A stretch of 64,000 bases of DNA from Gudongella oleilytica (GTDB lineage Bacteria > Bacillota > Clostridia > Tissierellales > Tissierellaceae). The translations under genes were made by a program, and so were the position numbers. The stretch is taken from positions 1,860,001-1,924,000 of the forward strand of contig NZ_CP035130.1 of NCBI RefSeq assembly GCF_004101785.1, given 5' to 3'. The number at the start of each line of letters is the position of its first letter. Position 1 is the first letter of the stretch. The notes under the pieces were generated by a model, which ran no database searches, was not told where the DNA came from, and worked only from the letters and a program-made list of their open reading frames with translations. Below are positions 47,026 through 58,250 of the stretch, in pieces.

Positions 47026-47051
47026 ATAAAAGCGGCAGGTTGCCCTGCCGC
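47026..47051 (-). terminator. Terminator of the lysS operon
   Basis: GCGGCAGG-TTGC-CCTGCCGC, then TTTTATAC on the minus strand. Confidence 0.85.
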
Positions 47052-47058
47052 ACGTTTA

Positions 47059-48537
47059 CTAATCTTCAATTGGCTTCATCGTCGGGAACAGCAGTACGTC
47101 CCTTATGCTTGGTGTGTTGGTGTAGAGTATTATCATTCTGTCTATGCCTATTCCAAGTCCACCTGTAGGAGGAAGACCTACCTCTATGGCGTTTATGAAG
47201 TCAGTGTCCATTGGATGTGCTTCATCGTCCCCGAACTCTTTCTGCTTGACCTGCTCCTCGAACCTTTCTCTCTGGTCGATAGGGTCGTTAAGCTCTGAGA
47301 AGGCATTGGCAACTTCCCAGGTATTTATAAAGGCTTCAAATCTCTGAGTGATCCTTGGATCGTCAGGATTTCTCTTGGCAAGGGGAGATATTTCCACCGG
47401 ATGTCCGGTTACGAAGGTTGGCTGCACCAAATGCTTTTCGCAGTACTCCTCGAACATCTCGGCTATTATATGGCCTCTTGTCATGCCGGGCTTTATCTCG
47501 ATGCCTCTTTTCTTTGCTACGGCTATGGCTTCCTCATCTGTGTTTATTAGTGAGAAGTCTACCCCTGTGTATTCCTTTACGGCCTCTGCCATGTCGACTC
47601 TTCTCCACGGAGGTGCCACGTTGATCTCCTTGCCCTGATAGTTAAGAATGGTGGTACCCAAGGTCTTTTCTGCAACATATGCAAACAGGTTTTCGGTAAG
47701 TCTCATCATCTCTTCGTAGTCTACGTAAGCCTGGTAAAGCTCGATGCTGGTGAATTCCGGGTTATGTCTTGTGTCCATTCCCTCGTTCCTGAACATCCTG
47801 CCCATTTCGTAGACCTTCTCAAAGCCACCGACTATTAGTCTCTTCAGGTAAAGCTCGTTGGCGATCCTAAGGTACATATCCAGATCCAGTGTATTGTGAT
47901 GGGTTACGAAGGGCCTTGCGTTTGCCCCGCCTGCAATGGTGCTCAGGATCGGTGTATCAACCTCAAGGAAGCCTCTGTCATCCAGGTACTCTTTTACTGC
48001 CTTTATTATCTTCGATCTGAGTATAAATGTTTCCTTTACCTCGGGATTGACTATCAGATCTACGTATCTTTGTCTGTATCTAAGGTCCTGATCCTTCAGG
48101 CCGTGGAACTTCTCGGGAAGTATTTGAAGAGACTTCGAAAGGATGACGAGCTTGTCGGCCTTGACAGAGATCTCTCCCATTCTTGTCTTGAATACTACCC
48201 CTTCGACCCCTATGATATCTCCAAGGTCGAGAAGTGACAGGTCATCGTATTCCTCTTCACCTATTGCATCCTGCTTTACGAATATCTGGATCCTTCCCTC
48301 GCTGTCCTGTATGTCTATGAAGCTGGCCTTCCCATGACCCCTTCGGGACATTATTCTTCCGGCAACAGCTACTCTCTGGTTTTCAAGCTCTTCGAAACGG
48401 TCCTTGATCTCTGTGCTGTGATGAGTGTAGTCAAACTTCTCAATCAAAAACGGATTCTTACCCTTTTCTATAAGCTTGGACAGCTTGTCCCTTCTGATTT
48501 GTAGCATTTCATTCAAGCTTTGCTCGTTGTTCTGCAT
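47059..48537 (-). CDS. lysS: Lysyl-tRNA synthetase, class II
   Basis: 492 residues. N-terminal OB-fold anticodon domain ([23 protein letters not shown]), class II motif 2 [23 protein letters not shown] and motif 3 [20 protein letters not shown] precedes the ATG. Lies 17 nt after greA, the common greA-lysS pairing of Bacillota. Confidence 0.96.
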   Translation of the reverse strand: MQNNEQSLNEMLQIRRDKLSKLIEKGKNPFLIEKFDYTHHSTEIKDRFEELENQRVAVAGRIMSRRGHGKASFIDIQDSEGRIQIFVKQDAIGEEEYDDLSLLDLGDIIGVEGVVFKTRMGEISVKADKLVILSKSLQILPEKFHGLKDQDLRYRQRYVDLIVNPEVKETFILRSKIIKAVKEYLDDRGFLEVDTPILSTIAGGANARPFVTHHNTLDLDMYLRIANELYLKRLIVGGFEKVYEMGRMFRNEGMDTRHNPEFTSIELYQAYVDYEEMMRLTENLFAYVAEKTLGTTILNYQGKEINVAPPWRRVDMAEAVKEYTGVDFSLINTDEEAIAVAKKRGIEIKPGMTRGHIIAEMFEEYCEKHLVQPTFVTGHPVEISPLAKRNPDDPRITQRFEAFINTWEVANAFSELNDPIDQRERFEEQVKQKEFGDDEAHPMDTDFINAIEVGLPPTGGLGIGIDRMIILYTNTPSIRDVLLFPTMKPIED

Positions 48538-48554
48538 AGTCTGACCTCCAATCC

Positions 48555-49031
48555 TTATCTTGCGATCCTTTGAACCTTGTATTTGATTACTCCGTCAGGT
48601 ACGTTCACGTCTACAACCGTTCCGGCCTTGCTGCCTAAGAGGGCTTTCCCAACCGGTGATTCGTTGGATATCTTTCCTTCATAAGGATTGGCTTCAGCTG
48701 ATCCAACAATTGTGTATTCTGATTCTTCATTGTATTCCAGGTCGAGAACTGTGACCTTAGAACCCACGCTGACGACCTCTGTTGTGATTTCGTCCTCGTC
48801 GATGAGCTTGGCATTTCTAAGGATAGCCTCGAGCTTGGCGATTCTTTCTTCCAGCTTACCTTGCTCATTCTTAGCCTGGTCGTACTCGGAGTTCTCGCTG
48901 ATATCACCAAAATCAAGTGCCTGCTTTATTCTTTCAGCGACTTCCTTTCGTTTTACCAGCTTAGCTTCCTCAAGCTCCAATTCAAGCTTTGCCAGCCCCT
49001 CCGGGGTTAAAAATACGTCTTTTTCAGTCAT
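48555..49031 (-). CDS. greA: Transcription elongation factor GreA
   Basis: 158 residues from [16 protein letters not shown], with AAAGGAG upstream. Rescues backtracked RNA polymerase by stimulating transcript cleavage. N-terminal coiled coil with tip [18 protein letters not shown] carrying the acidic residues that enter the secondary channel; C-terminal FKBP-like domain ending [13 protein letters not shown]. Confidence 0.96.
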   Translation of the reverse strand: MTEKDVFLTPEGLAKLELELEEAKLVKRKEVAERIKQALDFGDISENSEYDQAKNEQGKLEERIAKLEAILRNAKLIDEDEITTEVVSVGSKVTVLDLEYNEESEYTIVGSAEANPYEGKISNESPVGKALLGSKAGTVVDVNVPDGVIKYKVQRIAR

Positions 49032-49138
49032 CAAACTCTCTCCTTTAATGGCGTCAATTTTACGTGACACCGAGTATTTCTGTATTTTAAGCCATTTCTA
49101 AAAGTTTTTCCGGGATGTTTCCCGATTGTATGTTCCAT

Positions 49139-49167
49139 ATTATAATCAAGCTGAGCACTAATGTCAA
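49139..49167 (-). promoter_or_regulatory. Consensus promoter of greA-lysS
   Basis: Minus strand: TTGACA (49162-49167), 17-nt spacer, TATAAT (49139-49144), a perfect sigma-A match. The leader of about 100 nt includes the hairpin CGGGAAACATCCCG. Confidence 0.88.
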
Positions 49168-49175
49168 GGATTATC

Positions 49176-50165
49176 CTAATTATCAAACACCCTGTGTTCC
49201 CTAAGGACTGCGAAATATCTCTCAAGCTCCAATATGATCTCCTCGGAGCTTGTCATGGTGTTGATCCTGTTCTTTACCTCGTTGGAATTTCTTAGTCCCT
49301 TAAGATACCAGGCAAGCTGTTTTCTCATTTCCCTGACCCCTACCCGCGGACCCTTGAGGCTTGTCTCCATCTCAAGGTGCCTTATGCTGACCTGGAGTAT
49401 TTCATCGAGGGTCGGCTTTTTAGGTATTCTCCCGTTTAACAGGTCAATGGTTTCTCTGAATATCCAGGGGTTGCCCATTGCCCCCCTTCCTATCGCCACT
49501 CCGTCGCAGCCTGTTCTGTCGATCATGGCGAGGGCATCCTCCGGGGTAAAAACATCGCCATTCCCTATCACCGGTATGGATACAGCATTTTTTACCCTGG
49601 CGATATAGCTCCAGTCGGCCTCACCTGCATAAAACATATCCCTTGTCCTGGCATGTATTGTAAGTGCCGCCGCGCCGTTTGCCTCGGCAATCCTTGCAAG
49701 CTCCTCTCCGTTAAGGCTCCCGTGGTCCCAGCCCATCCTGAACTTCACAGTCACAGGCTTCTTTGAGGCCTTTACCACTGAATCTATAACTGAACCGGCT
49801 AACTTAATGTCCTTCATAAGGGCACTGCCGTCGCCGTTTTTGACTATTTTGGGAGCAGGGCATCCCATATTTATATCTATTATATCTATATCATCTCTGC
49901 AATTCAGATTATCCCTGGTAATCTGAGCCATTATATCAGGGTCGGAGCCGAATATCTGAAGGGCAACCGGCCGTTCATCCTCATGGCTGTGGGTGAGGTC
50001 TGAGGTTTTTTCGTCGTTGTGGTAAAGGCCCTTTGCGCTTACCATCTCAGTTACCACCAGCCCTGCTCCCATCTCCTTGCACAGGGATCTGAAGGCAAAG
50101 TCAGTTACTCCTGCCATTGGAGCCAATGCAAGATTATTTTTAAGTTCAATGTTTCCAATTTTCAT
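49176..50165 (-). CDS. dusB: tRNA-dihydrouridine synthase (DusB-type)
   Basis: 329 residues from [10 protein letters not shown], with GGGGTG upstream. Flavin-dependent reduction of uridine in the tRNA D-loop. Seen: [42 protein letters not shown] with the catalytic Cys, [18 protein letters not shown] and [14 protein letters not shown]. Follows coaX by 39 nt, a known Bacillota arrangement. Confidence 0.95.
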   Translation of the reverse strand: MKIGNIELKNNLALAPMAGVTDFAFRSLCKEMGAGLVVTEMVSAKGLYHNDEKTSDLTHSHEDERPVALQIFGSDPDIMAQITRDNLNCRDDIDIIDINMGCPAPKIVKNGDGSALMKDIKLAGSVIDSVVKASKKPVTVKFRMGWDHGSLNGEELARIAEANGAAALTIHARTRDMFYAGEADWSYIARVKNAVSIPVIGNGDVFTPEDALAMIDRTGCDGVAIGRGAMGNPWIFRETIDLLNGRIPKKPTLDEILQVSIRHLEMETSLKGPRVGVREMRKQLAWYLKGLRNSNEVKNRINTMTSSEEIILELERYFAVLREHRVFDN

Positions 50166-50204
50166 AATACACCCCATATAAAGAAAAGTAAGTAGGCCGG
50201 CTAC

Positions 50205-50978
50205 TTACTGATTTCTCTCATAAATTATCCTCAAGCCCTCCAGCGTAAGGAACTTGTCGTTATGCTGGATATACTTGCTTTCACTGGCGATAAGGGTTGA
50301 AAAGCCTCCAGTTGCAACTACTGTTACCTCTGTCTTTGTAAGACCCATTTCTGTGATCATTCTCTCTATGATCGAATCCACCATGCCAATGTAGCCATAA
50401 ACAATACCTGACTGGATACTTGAAATGGTGTTCCTTGCAATAACCTTTTCAGGCTTTAATATTTCGACCTTTGGGAGCTTGGCAGTCCTCATGAACAGAG
50501 CGTCTGCCGATATCCTTATACCCGGGGTAATTACACCTCCAAGGTATTCGCCCTCCTTATTCACAAAGCAAAAGGTGTTAGCAGTACCAAAGTCCACGAT
50601 TATGACAGGTCCTCCATATTTATCATACGCTGCAACTGCATTTACGATCCTGTCTGCTCCTACCTCGCGGGGATTGTCATATTTAATGTTCATTCCCGTC
50701 TTTACTCCAGGCCCGATCACAATAGGGTCTATATTGAAGTACCTTTGACTCATTGCAGAAAGGGTGTGCATCAGGGTCGGCACTACCGATGATATGATTA
50801 TGTCTTTTACCTGCGACCTGTCGATCCCATTGTATTTGAACATCTGATCGAACAGTATACCGTACTCGTCGGAGGTTTTTTCCTTGTCTGTAGCTATACG
50901 CCAGTCATATTCGAGTTTTTTACCTTCGTATGCACCAAAGACTATATTAGTGTTTCCAACATCGATTACCAACAGCAT
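50205..50978 (-). CDS. coaX: Type III pantothenate kinase
   Basis: 257 residues. First step of CoA synthesis. ASKHA fold: [18 protein letters not shown] phosphate motif, [38 protein letters not shown] and [10 protein letters not shown]. It lies 13 nt from an ECF S component, which suggests pantothenate supply. Confidence 0.96.
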   Translation of the reverse strand: MLLVIDVGNTNIVFGAYEGKKLEYDWRIATDKEKTSDEYGILFDQMFKYNGIDRSQVKDIIISSVVPTLMHTLSAMSQRYFNIDPIVIGPGVKTGMNIKYDNPREVGADRIVNAVAAYDKYGGPVIIVDFGTANTFCFVNKEGEYLGGVITPGIRISADALFMRTAKLPKVEILKPEKVIARNTISSIQSGIVYGYIGMVDSIIERMITEMGLTKTEVTVVATGGFSTLIASESKYIQHNDKFLTLEGLRIIYERNQ

Positions 50979-50991
50979 ATTTTCACCTTTT

Positions 50992-51744
50992 TCATTTTTT
51001 TCTTTTCTTTAGTGCAGTTACTACACTGGTCACTATTATTATCGCTATTATGGATTCCGGAATTCCGTTTGTTATGCCTATCCCGACGATTACCTTTCTG
51101 GCAGTATCAATGTCCTGCCCGATCGCCTGCACGAACCGCTCTGCATAGAAGATATAGATCATTGACAATACACCGACCGTGTTCGTCAGAGTACCTATTA
51201 TTGTTGGTATAATAAGATCAAGCGCCCTGTCCTTCAATGTCCTTGAAGTGAGATATGCCATCAAAGCCGTCAGAATTAGGAGTCCGCCGTTCATCAACAG
51301 AGGCCATACGGAGGTATAATTCACTATCCCGCTGTACAATCCCCTTATAAGGTATATCCCTATTGCTGCCCAGATGCCATATAGCAGCCAGGTGGTTCTT
51401 TTGTTGCCTATCCTGCTTAGCGCTTTATATGCGTAGTAGGAGGTTATGCCTATGAGTATCCTCGGCAATACTGAAACTATCGGGTTTAAAAAAACAAAGC
51501 TGACAGGGGTAGGTGCTGTGATCGCCTGATAAATGCTGAATATCCCGAATATGAGACCTACCAGTCCCCCAACCACGGGCCCTTCCATAATTGCCCCTAT
51601 GATTACGGGTATGTGCATTATGGTGGCTCTGGTCGGCCCTACGGGTATGAATCCCAATGGGGTCATTCCAAGCACTACAGAGATCGCTCCCAATACTCCA
51701 ATAACTGCCAGTCTTCTAACGTCTAACCTTTTTCCATTTTTCAT
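50992..51744 (-). CDS. ECF transporter S component, probably for pantothenate
   Basis: 250 residues from [11 protein letters not shown], with GGAGGG upstream. About six membrane spans and the N-terminal motif [34 protein letters not shown] typical of S components. Binds a vitamin and works with a shared energising EcfAAT module (not in the window). Pantothenate is inferred only from adjacency to coaX. Confidence 0.82.
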   Translation of the reverse strand: MKNGKRLDVRRLAVIGVLGAISVVLGMTPLGFIPVGPTRATIMHIPVIIGAIMEGPVVGGLVGLIFGIFSIYQAITAPTPVSFVFLNPIVSVLPRILIGITSYYAYKALSRIGNKRTTWLLYGIWAAIGIYLIRGLYSGIVNYTSVWPLLMNGGLLILTALMAYLTSRTLKDRALDLIIPTIIGTLTNTVGVLSMIYIFYAERFVQAIGQDIDTARKVIVGIGITNGIPESIIAIIIVTSVVTALKKRKK

Positions 51745-51866
51745 AATATCCCTCCGCTCTGATTCCTGTCGGATACCAGTCGTATTTTTGTTTACTGCTG
51801 CTTTAGTCTGACTCACTGGTGATGTCAGCTTGATTCCTACACTATTATATATTCACTTTGTATCGT

Positions 51867-52841
51867 TTACAATACTTTTGTTGTAATGTCCCTGTGGGCT
51901 TTTAGTCCTGCTTTCCCCTCAGCTGAAAGGATTGCATTAATGACTGCCTTCTCGACAGCCTCCTGTGACATTGCTGCTACGATGTTCACGTCGGCCTTTA
52001 GCTTGTTCGTCGCCATTGTGAATATGGTGTCGCCGTCTACCATTGTATGGACGGGATTTATGGATCTTGCAAGGCCGTTATGTGCGGTCTGAGCCACTTT
52101 GTTCCCCTCTGCCTTTGTAAGGATGGCGTTTGTTGCCACTACCCCTATGGTAGTATTGGTGTTTAAAAATCCAGGCGATGTCAGGGAGTTTTTCATGATC
52201 TCATAGGTGTTTAACAATTTATTGTTTTCGTAGTCATATGCTCCCGCTATCTGAGAGCCTTCACTAAAGATGTCCCCGAATGCATTTACGCAGATAAGGG
52301 CTGAAACCACAAGCTCTCCGGAGCTTACGGTTGCACTCCCTAACCCTGATTTCATTGCTCCCCCTGGTCCGAGGATCTTGCCTACCGTTGCACCCATCCC
52401 GCAGCCTACATTGCCCTGTCTGTTTTCATCCTTTGAAGCAGATAATGAAGCCTTATAGCCCATTTGCCAGCCAGGACGAACCCTATGGTCTCCTATGGCC
52501 AGATCAAATATCACAGCTGAGGCTACTATGGGGACCTTGGTAACTCCCACATCAAAGCCTATGCCTAACTCCTCCAGATGGTCCATTACCCCTGAGGCAG
52601 CCTCAAGCCCAAAGGCTGAACCCCCAGAAAGGACAACTGCATGGACCTTGTCAACCAGCTTTTCTGCCTTGAAAAGATCTGTCTCTCTGGTCCCCGGTGC
52701 GGAGCCTCTTACATCGACTCCTCCTGAGGCACCTTCCGGACATATCACTACAGTACAGCCGGTTAGAGCATCCTCTGAGTGGGCATGCCCAACGATAATG
52801 CCGTCAACATCTGTTATATAACCTGGAAACATCAGCTTCAC
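51867..52841 (-). CDS. P1 family peptidase (DmpA/Nylon-hydrolase-like)
   Basis: 324 residues. N-terminal-nucleophile hydrolase, autocleaved before the nucleophile in NTNTTIGVVATNA (about 236). Other conserved parts: GHAHSEDALTGCTVVICPEGA, VLSGGSAFGLEAASGVM, VPIVASAVIFDLAIGD and GATVGKILG. Aminopeptidase or cyclic-amide hydrolase; substrate unknown. Confidence 0.9.
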   Translation of the reverse strand: MKLMFPGYITDVDGIIVGHAHSEDALTGCTVVICPEGASGGVDVRGSAPGTRETDLFKAEKLVDKVHAVVLSGGSAFGLEAASGVMDHLEELGIGFDVGVTKVPIVASAVIFDLAIGDHRVRPGWQMGYKASLSASKDENRQGNVGCGMGATVGKILGPGGAMKSGLGSATVSSGELVVSALICVNAFGDIFSEGSQIAGAYDYENNKLLNTYEIMKNSLTSPGFLNTNTTIGVVATNAILTKAEGNKVAQTAHNGLARSINPVHTMVDGDTIFTMATNKLKADVNIVAAMSQEAVEKAVINAILSAEGKAGLKAHRDITTKVL

Positions 52842-52879
52842 TCCTTTTTATTCAGTAGGTTTGTACCCAATTCAGGCAA

Positions 52880-52906
52880 AAGAAAACAGACTCCCTTGAG
52901 AGTCTG
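52880..52906 (-). terminator. Terminator of the methylmalonyl-CoA operon
   Basis: CAGACTC-TCAAGG-GAGTCTG stem on the minus strand, then TTTTCTTTT. Confidence 0.82.
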
Positions 52907-52914
52907 CATCCATT

Positions 52915-54093
52915 TTATCCAAAGAACATCAAGAGCATGCCTGCAGCAATTGCAGAGCCTATTACTCCTGCAACGTTTGGTCCCATGGCGTGCATCAGCA
53001 GGAAGTTTCTCGGATTTGCTTCCTGGCCGACCTTTTGTGATACTCTTGCTGCCATAGGTACTGCCGATACACCAGCTGAACCGATCAGAGGATTTACCTT
53101 TCCTCCTGACGTTTTATACATTATTTTTCCTAAGAGAACTCCGGCAGCTGTTCCTATAGAAAATGCCACAAGTCCCAGTGCTATGATGCTGACTGTCTGG
53201 ATGTTGAAGAAGTTTTCAGCACTTGCAGTCGCTCCAACTGTTGTTCCGAGGAATATGGTTACGATGTTTACCATCTCGTTTTGAGCCGTCTTTGACAATC
53301 TGTCTGTTACCAGTGTTTCTCTGAAGAGGTTACCAAGCATGAGCATACCAACAAGTGGTGCTGCTGATGGAAGTATGAAGGATACGACAACAGTTACCAT
53401 TATCGGGAATATTACCTTTTCCTTCCTGGAAACAGGTCTCAACTGTTCCATTACTACCATTCGCTCTTCTTTGGTGGTTAAAGCCTTCATTATTGGAGGC
53501 TGTATTATAGGTACGAGTGCCATATAGGAATATGCCGCTACCGCTATCGGCCCTAAAAGGTGCGGGGCCAGCTTTGCTGTAAGGTAAAGCGCTGTTGGGC
53601 CGTCTGCTCCTCCTATTATTCCTATGCTGGCTGCTTCAGGGCCTGTGAAGCCCAGAAGGATAGCGCCGATAAAGGTTGCAAATATTCCAAATTGTGCTGC
53701 CGCTCCAAGAAGTACCGATTTTGGATTTGCGATAAGGGGTCCGAAGTCAGTCATAGCACCTACTCCGAGGAATATCAATGGAGGATAGATCCCCAGCTTG
53801 ACTCCCTGGTAGAGGTAGTACAAAAGCCCTCCGTATTCCTTTGTCTTGCTCACTAATTCTCCGGTGAGTGGATCTTGTATTATTTGGATCACTGGCTCCT
53901 TCATAAGATTTGCACCTGGCAGATTGGCCAACAGCATACCAAAAGCTATCGGCGTAAGTAGCAACGGCTCAAAGCCCTTTGCTATTGCCAGATAGAGCAG
54001 GATGAAGGATATTGCCAGCATTACGTAGTGGCCGTAATTACCTAGCCCGAATCCGGTGCTGGACAAAAAGTCCGTCAATATTTCCATAAACAT
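52915..54093 (-). CDS. mmdB: Sodium-translocating decarboxylase beta subunit (MmdB/OadB)
   Basis: 392 residues, about ten membrane spans. Decarboxylates carboxybiotin and moves sodium outward. Seen: [19 protein letters not shown] with the conserved Asp, [13 protein letters not shown]-type motif ([20 protein letters not shown]), and [15 protein letters not shown]. Last gene of the operon, next to the terminator. Confidence 0.95.
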   Translation of the reverse strand: MFMEILTDFLSSTGFGLGNYGHYVMLAISFILLYLAIAKGFEPLLLTPIAFGMLLANLPGANLMKEPVIQIIQDPLTGELVSKTKEYGGLLYYLYQGVKLGIYPPLIFLGVGAMTDFGPLIANPKSVLLGAAAQFGIFATFIGAILLGFTGPEAASIGIIGGADGPTALYLTAKLAPHLLGPIAVAAYSYMALVPIIQPPIMKALTTKEERMVVMEQLRPVSRKEKVIFPIMVTVVVSFILPSAAPLVGMLMLGNLFRETLVTDRLSKTAQNEMVNIVTIFLGTTVGATASAENFFNIQTVSIIALGLVAFSIGTAAGVLLGKIMYKTSGGKVNPLIGSAGVSAVPMAARVSQKVGQEANPRNFLLMHAMGPNVAGVIGSAIAAGMLLMFFG

Positions 54094-54118
54094 AGTTGTT
54101 CATCCTTTCTTGAAGGGT

Positions 54119-54508
54119 TTAGTCCATTATGACCAGTTTGTCTCCAGTATTAACGGCCGAACCCTCAGAGGTTGTTATGGATGCAACTTTTCCGTCTCTC
54201 GGGGCTAATATCTCATTTTCCATCTTCATGGCCTCGAGGATCAAAAGAACATCGCCGCTCTTTACCTCCTGGCCTTCCTTTACAAGTATCTTCCATATGT
54301 TGCCTGGCATTGGAGACTCGATTATCTCCTGACCGGCGCTTGCCGTCACTGGTGCTGACGCAGGTGCCGACGCCTTCGGAGCAGATGCTGCCGCTGCAGG
54401 TGCTGCTGCCTTTGGAGCAGGTCTTGATACTTGTTGGGAAGCTCCGCCTACCTCTTCAACTTCTACTTCGTAGCTGTTGCCGTTTACGTTTATTATAAAC
54501 TTTCTCAT
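54119..54508 (-). CDS. mmdC: Biotin carrier subunit of the decarboxylase (MmdC)
   Basis: 129 residues. N-terminal strand region, an Ala/Pro-rich flexible linker (about 30-60), then a biotinyl domain with the biotin lysine in ILEAMKMENEI. Shuttles CO2 from the alpha subunit to the membrane beta subunit. Confidence 0.95.
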   Translation of the reverse strand: MRKFIINVNGNSYEVEVEEVGGASQQVSRPAPKAAAPAAAASAPKASAPASAPVTASAGQEIIESPMPGNIWKILVKEGQEVKSGDVLLILEAMKMENEILAPRDGKVASITTSEGSAVNTGDKLVIMD

Positions 54509-54527
54509 TCTTTCTCCTCCAGATTTA

Positions 54528-54893
54528 TTATAGTTTGCTCAGCAGTTGTTCCTGCTTGCCCATTTCTCTCCAGGGTGTGGTCAGCTGTGGAACCCTTCTT
54601 ATGCTGTTTATCCTGATCTCAGGAATGTCACGTCCCAGTGATGCTGCTACTGCTGCAGCAATTACTGCAATAAGCTCTCCTTCATCAAGTTCAGGGGTGC
54701 TTGGTGCTTTTTCCTCCTGCTTTATGACTGCAGCACTTGTGTTCTCCGGCTGCACATCTGCAGGCTTTTTACCGGCTGCAAAGGTCTTAAGCAGTCCGAT
54801 TATATAGGATATGAGAATAAGCACCAGGAATACTACCAACATACTTACGGCGGTGACTATCAATGCCTCCGACATAGTTACTTCGTTGCCCAT
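54528..54893 (-). CDS. mmdD: Sodium pump decarboxylase small membrane subunit (MmdD/OadG-like)
   Basis: 121 residues. One N-terminal membrane helix (ALIVTAVSMLVVFLVLILISYIIGL), a polar linker, then ELIAVIAAAVAASLGRD and a basic C-terminus, the OadG/MmdD layout. Anchors and stabilises the complex. Confidence 0.88.
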   Translation of the reverse strand: MGNEVTMSEALIVTAVSMLVVFLVLILISYIIGLLKTFAAGKKPADVQPENTSAAVIKQEEKAPSTPELDEGELIAVIAAAVAASLGRDIPEIRINSIRRVPQLTTPWREMGKQEQLLSKL

Positions 54894-54904
54894 GGTTATC
54901 CCTC

Positions 54905-56449
54905 CTATACCGGCAGGTTGCCGTGCTTTTTGCCTGGTCTTGTTTCTCTCTTGGTCTCCAGCATGTCAAAGGCGCTTATCAACCTCGGTCTTGTCTGGCT
55001 TGGCACCAATACGTCGTCTACGAAGCCTCTTTGTGCCGCTATATATGGATTTGCTACGGTATCTCTGTATTCAACAATCTTTTCTGCCCTTGTGGCTATT
55101 GGGTCATCTGATGCAGCGATCTCGTTCTTGAAGATTATGTTTGCCGCTCCATCCGGTCCCATTACTGCGATCTCAGCATTGGGCCATGCGAATACCTGGT
55201 CTGCTCCAAGGTCCTTTGAGCACATTGCAAGATAAGCTCCGCCGTATGCCTTTCTGACTATGAGGGTAACCTTAGGTACTGTTGCCTCGGAGTAGGCATA
55301 GAGCATTTTTGCTCCGTGTCTTATGATCCCGCCGTATTCCTGACTTGTTCCCGGCAGGAAGCCTGGTACGTCTACAAGGTTAAGAAGCGGGATGTTGAAT
55401 GCGTCGCAGGTCCTTATGAATCTTCCTGCCTTGTCAGATGCATTTATGTCAAGGCATCCTGCAAGAATTCTCGGCTGGTTTGCTATTACACCTACGCTTC
55501 TTCCGTTGAGTCTTATAAAGCCTGTGATGATATTTTGAGCGTAGAGCGGCTGTACCTCGAAGAAGTGTCCGCTGTCAGCAAGGCTCTTTATTACTTCCTT
55601 CATGTCGTAGGGCTTATTTGGATTCTCAGGAACTATTTCGTTTAGTCTTTCGTCTATCCTGTTAATGTCATCCTCAAATTCATATATTGGAGGCTGCTCC
55701 AGGTTGTTTGACGGCAGAAAGCTTAATAGCTCCTTGATCCTGTCTATGGATTCTGCTTCTGAATTGTCTATGAAATGAGCAACTCCACTTATTTTGTTGT
55801 GGGTGTTTGCTCCACCCAGCTGCTCCTGGGTAACGTCTTCTCCGGTAACTGACTTGATTACCTGGGGCCCTGTTATGAACATCATGCTTGTTTTGTCAGT
55901 CATAAAAATAAAGTCCGTTATTGCAGGAGAGTATACCGCACCGCCTGCACTGGGTCCCATTATAGCTGAGATCTGTGGTATTACTCCGGAGGATATAGTG
56001 TTTCTAAAGAAAATCTTACCATAGCCTGAAAGTGCGTCTACGCCTTCCTGGATCCTGGCTCCGCCTGAATCGTTGAAGCCTACTATGGGTGCGCCCATTT
56101 TAAGCGCCATATCCTGTATCTTGACTATCTTTGCAGCATGCATTTCTCCCAGGGAGCCTCCGACTACGGTGAAGTCCTGAGCATATACAAAAACGAGCCT
56201 TCCGTCTACCGTTCCGTAGCCGGTTACGACTCCGTCTGCAGGTGCATCTACATCTGCCATATCAAAATTAGTTGATCTGTGCTTTACAAAGGCATCCAGC
56301 TCCACAAAGCTTGACTCATCCAGAAGATACTCTATTCTCTCTCTGGCAGTCATTTTACCTGAGCTGTGCTGCTTTTCAATTCTTTTCTCCCCTCCGCCAA
56401 GGGATATCTTTCTCTTGGCTTCAAGAAGCTGCTGAATTTTATCGCTCAT
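54905..56449 (-). CDS. mmdA: Methylmalonyl-CoA decarboxylase alpha subunit (carboxyltransferase)
   Basis: 514 residues. Two crotonase-like carboxyltransferase halves: KMTARERIEYLLDESSFVE, GFNDSGGARIQEGVDALSGYG, and VPGFLPGTSQEYGGIIRHGAKML with RKAYGGAYLAMCSK. Transfers the carboxyl group of (S)-methylmalonyl-CoA to biotin, releasing propionyl-CoA. Propionyl-CoA carboxylase subunits look alike, but membrane partners in the operon decide for the decarboxylase. Confidence 0.94.
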   Translation of the reverse strand: MSDKIQQLLEAKRKISLGGGEKRIEKQHSSGKMTARERIEYLLDESSFVELDAFVKHRSTNFDMADVDAPADGVVTGYGTVDGRLVFVYAQDFTVVGGSLGEMHAAKIVKIQDMALKMGAPIVGFNDSGGARIQEGVDALSGYGKIFFRNTISSGVIPQISAIMGPSAGGAVYSPAITDFIFMTDKTSMMFITGPQVIKSVTGEDVTQEQLGGANTHNKISGVAHFIDNSEAESIDRIKELLSFLPSNNLEQPPIYEFEDDINRIDERLNEIVPENPNKPYDMKEVIKSLADSGHFFEVQPLYAQNIITGFIRLNGRSVGVIANQPRILAGCLDINASDKAGRFIRTCDAFNIPLLNLVDVPGFLPGTSQEYGGIIRHGAKMLYAYSEATVPKVTLIVRKAYGGAYLAMCSKDLGADQVFAWPNAEIAVMGPDGAANIIFKNEIAASDDPIATRAEKIVEYRDTVANPYIAAQRGFVDDVLVPSQTRPRLISAFDMLETKRETRPGKKHGNLPV

Positions 56450-56468
56450 CTTTACCCTCCTAAATTCC

Positions 56469-56870
56469 TTAGTCTCTCTGACTTATTTCTATGAGTACTC
56501 CTGAGGTTGATTTTGGATGAAGGAAAGCTATCCTTGCACCGCCGGCACCATATCGTGGCTTTTCGTCGATCATCCTTACTCCCTTTTCCTCAAGCTCTCT
56601 GATCGCTTCTTCAATGTTGTCCACCTTGAAGGCTATATGTTGGATCCCCTCGCCTTTTTTCTCGATGAATTTCGCGATAGGTCCATCCTCCGAGGTCGAT
56701 TCCAGAAGCTCCACCTCAGTATCTCCAACAGGTAAAAATGCAACCTTTACCTTTTGCTCCTCCACTACTTCCTGGCTTACGCACTTTATTCCCAGCACGT
56801 CCCCGTAAAATTTAAGTGTCTCCTCCAAATTCTTAACGGCAATTCCGATGTGGTCTATCTTGGTTACCAT
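56469..56870 (-). CDS. mce: Methylmalonyl-CoA epimerase
   Basis: 133 residues, vicinal-oxygen-chelate fold. Interconverts (R)- and (S)-methylmalonyl-CoA. Metal ligands fit [33 protein letters not shown] and GVLIEISQ. Sits between mutase and decarboxylase genes. Confidence 0.95.
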   Translation of the reverse strand: MVTKIDHIGIAVKNLEETLKFYGDVLGIKCVSQEVVEEQKVKVAFLPVGDTEVELLESTSEDGPIAKFIEKKGEGIQHIAFKVDNIEEAIRELEEKGVRMIDEKPRYGAGGARIAFLHPKSTSGVLIEISQRD

Positions 56871-56884
56871 AGCTTCCTCCTTCG

Positions 56885-57829
56885 TTATTCCTTTACAAGG
56901 GATACTATCGCTTCCTTGGCGGTATATGGATCCATCTCTCTCTTCTCCACCTTCACAGCCAGGTCATCTATCAGGCCGCCTTTGTTTGTACGGTCCATTA
57001 TAAGCCTTAGGAGCTCCTCTTCAGTCAGCTGGAGTATCTCCGCCTTAAGGTTTCTTATCCTTGTCTCATGCAGATGACCTGTGGACTTTTGGTAATTCTC
57101 ATGATCGACAAGCTTACCCAGTAAAACGTCTATGTCCTCGTTCTTGATTGCGGATACCTTTACGACCGGAGGTCTGTAGTCAGATTTCTCATTGAGGTCA
57201 AGGTTCATCTCGATCTCAAGCTTTGTCTTGTCTGCTCCGTCCAGATCGGACTTGTTTATGGCGAATACGTCTGCTATCTCCATTATCCCGGCTTTTATAG
57301 CCTGGATGTCATCGCCCATATTGGGTACCATGACCATGAGGACTGTATCGGCCATCTTTACTATATCCACCTCTGATTGTCCTACTCCTACGGTTTCTAT
57401 GAATATGTAGTCACAGCCGTAGATATCCAGTACCTTAACTGCACCCCAGGTAGCCTTTGAAATTCCGCCCAGAAAACCCCTGGTCCCCATGCTTCTTATG
57501 AATACACCCTTGTCAAGAGCCAGGTCGTTCATTCTGATCCTGTCCCCCAGGATGGCACCTCCGCTGAATGGGCTGGTTGGGTCTATGGCAAGTATCCCAA
57601 CCTTTTTGCCCTGGACTCTGAGCTGCTTGGTCAGACGGTCGGTCAGGGTAGACTTTCCGCTTCCCGGAGGTCCTGTGATACCGATAACATATGCGTTGCC
57701 GGTCATGTGGAAAAGCCTTTTTATTATGGAGACTGCTTCCTCGTCCCTATTTTCAAGCATTGATATCAGGCGCGCACAGGCTCTCTTGTCGCCTGCCAGC
57801 AGCCTCTCCTCGATATTCAAAGCAAACAC
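56885..57829 (-). CDS. meaB: Methylmalonyl-CoA mutase-associated GTPase MeaB
   Basis: 314 residues. G3E-family GTPase chaperone that gates adenosylcobalamin delivery to the mutase. Seen: [48 protein letters not shown], and NKSDLDGA. The start is GTG at 57829 or TTG three codons later; the TTG has better spacing to AGGCGG. Confidence 0.94.
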   Translation of the reverse strand: MFALNIEERLLAGDKRACARLISMLENRDEEAVSIIKRLFHMTGNAYVIGITGPPGSGKSTLTDRLTKQLRVQGKKVGILAIDPTSPFSGGAILGDRIRMNDLALDKGVFIRSMGTRGFLGGISKATWGAVKVLDIYGCDYIFIETVGVGQSEVDIVKMADTVLMVMVPNMGDDIQAIKAGIMEIADVFAINKSDLDGADKTKLEIEMNLDLNEKSDYRPPVVKVSAIKNEDIDVLLGKLVDHENYQKSTGHLHETRIRNLKAEILQLTEEELLRLIMDRTNKGGLIDDLAVKVEKREMDPYTAKEAIVSLVKE

Positions 57830-57832
57830 CGC

Positions 57833-58231
57833 CTATTTCCTTTTGATATTGTCATTAATGAATTGAATTACTTCCTTCGTCGGGGTACCAGGTGTGAATA
57901 TTGCCTCTATCCCTGATTCCACAAGGAATGGAATGTCGTCCTCAGGTATTACTCCCCCGCCAAGCACGAGAACGTCCTCGATCCCCTCTTCCTTCAAAAG
58001 CCTTACTACCTTTGGAAAAAGATGGTTGTGAGCTCCTGAAAGGATGCTCATTGCAACAACGTCGACGTCCTCCTGAACTGCTGCCGCCACTATCTGCTCT
58101 GGAGTTTGTCTTAGACCGGTATATATTACCTCCATACCAGCATCTCTAAGAGACCTTGCTATTACCTTGGCTCCCCTGTCATGCCCGTCAAGACCGGGCT
58201 TAGCGACGAGAACTCTTATAGGTCTGTCCAT
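57833..58231 (-). CDS. mcmA2: Methylmalonyl-CoA mutase cobalamin-binding subunit
   Basis: 132 residues from [13 protein letters not shown], with GGGAGG seven nt upstream; a TTG five codons earlier lies in that site. B12-binding domain with [18 protein letters not shown] (His is the lower cobalt ligand), [12 protein letters not shown] and [10 protein letters not shown]. Confidence 0.95.
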   Translation of the reverse strand: MDRPIRVLVAKPGLDGHDRGAKVIARSLRDAGMEVIYTGLRQTPEQIVAAAVQEDVDVVAMSILSGAHNHLFPKVVRLLKEEGIEDVLVLGGGVIPEDDIPFLVESGIEAIFTPGTPTKEVIQFINDNIKRK

Positions 58232-58250
58232 TGTATTACCTCCCAAATTT

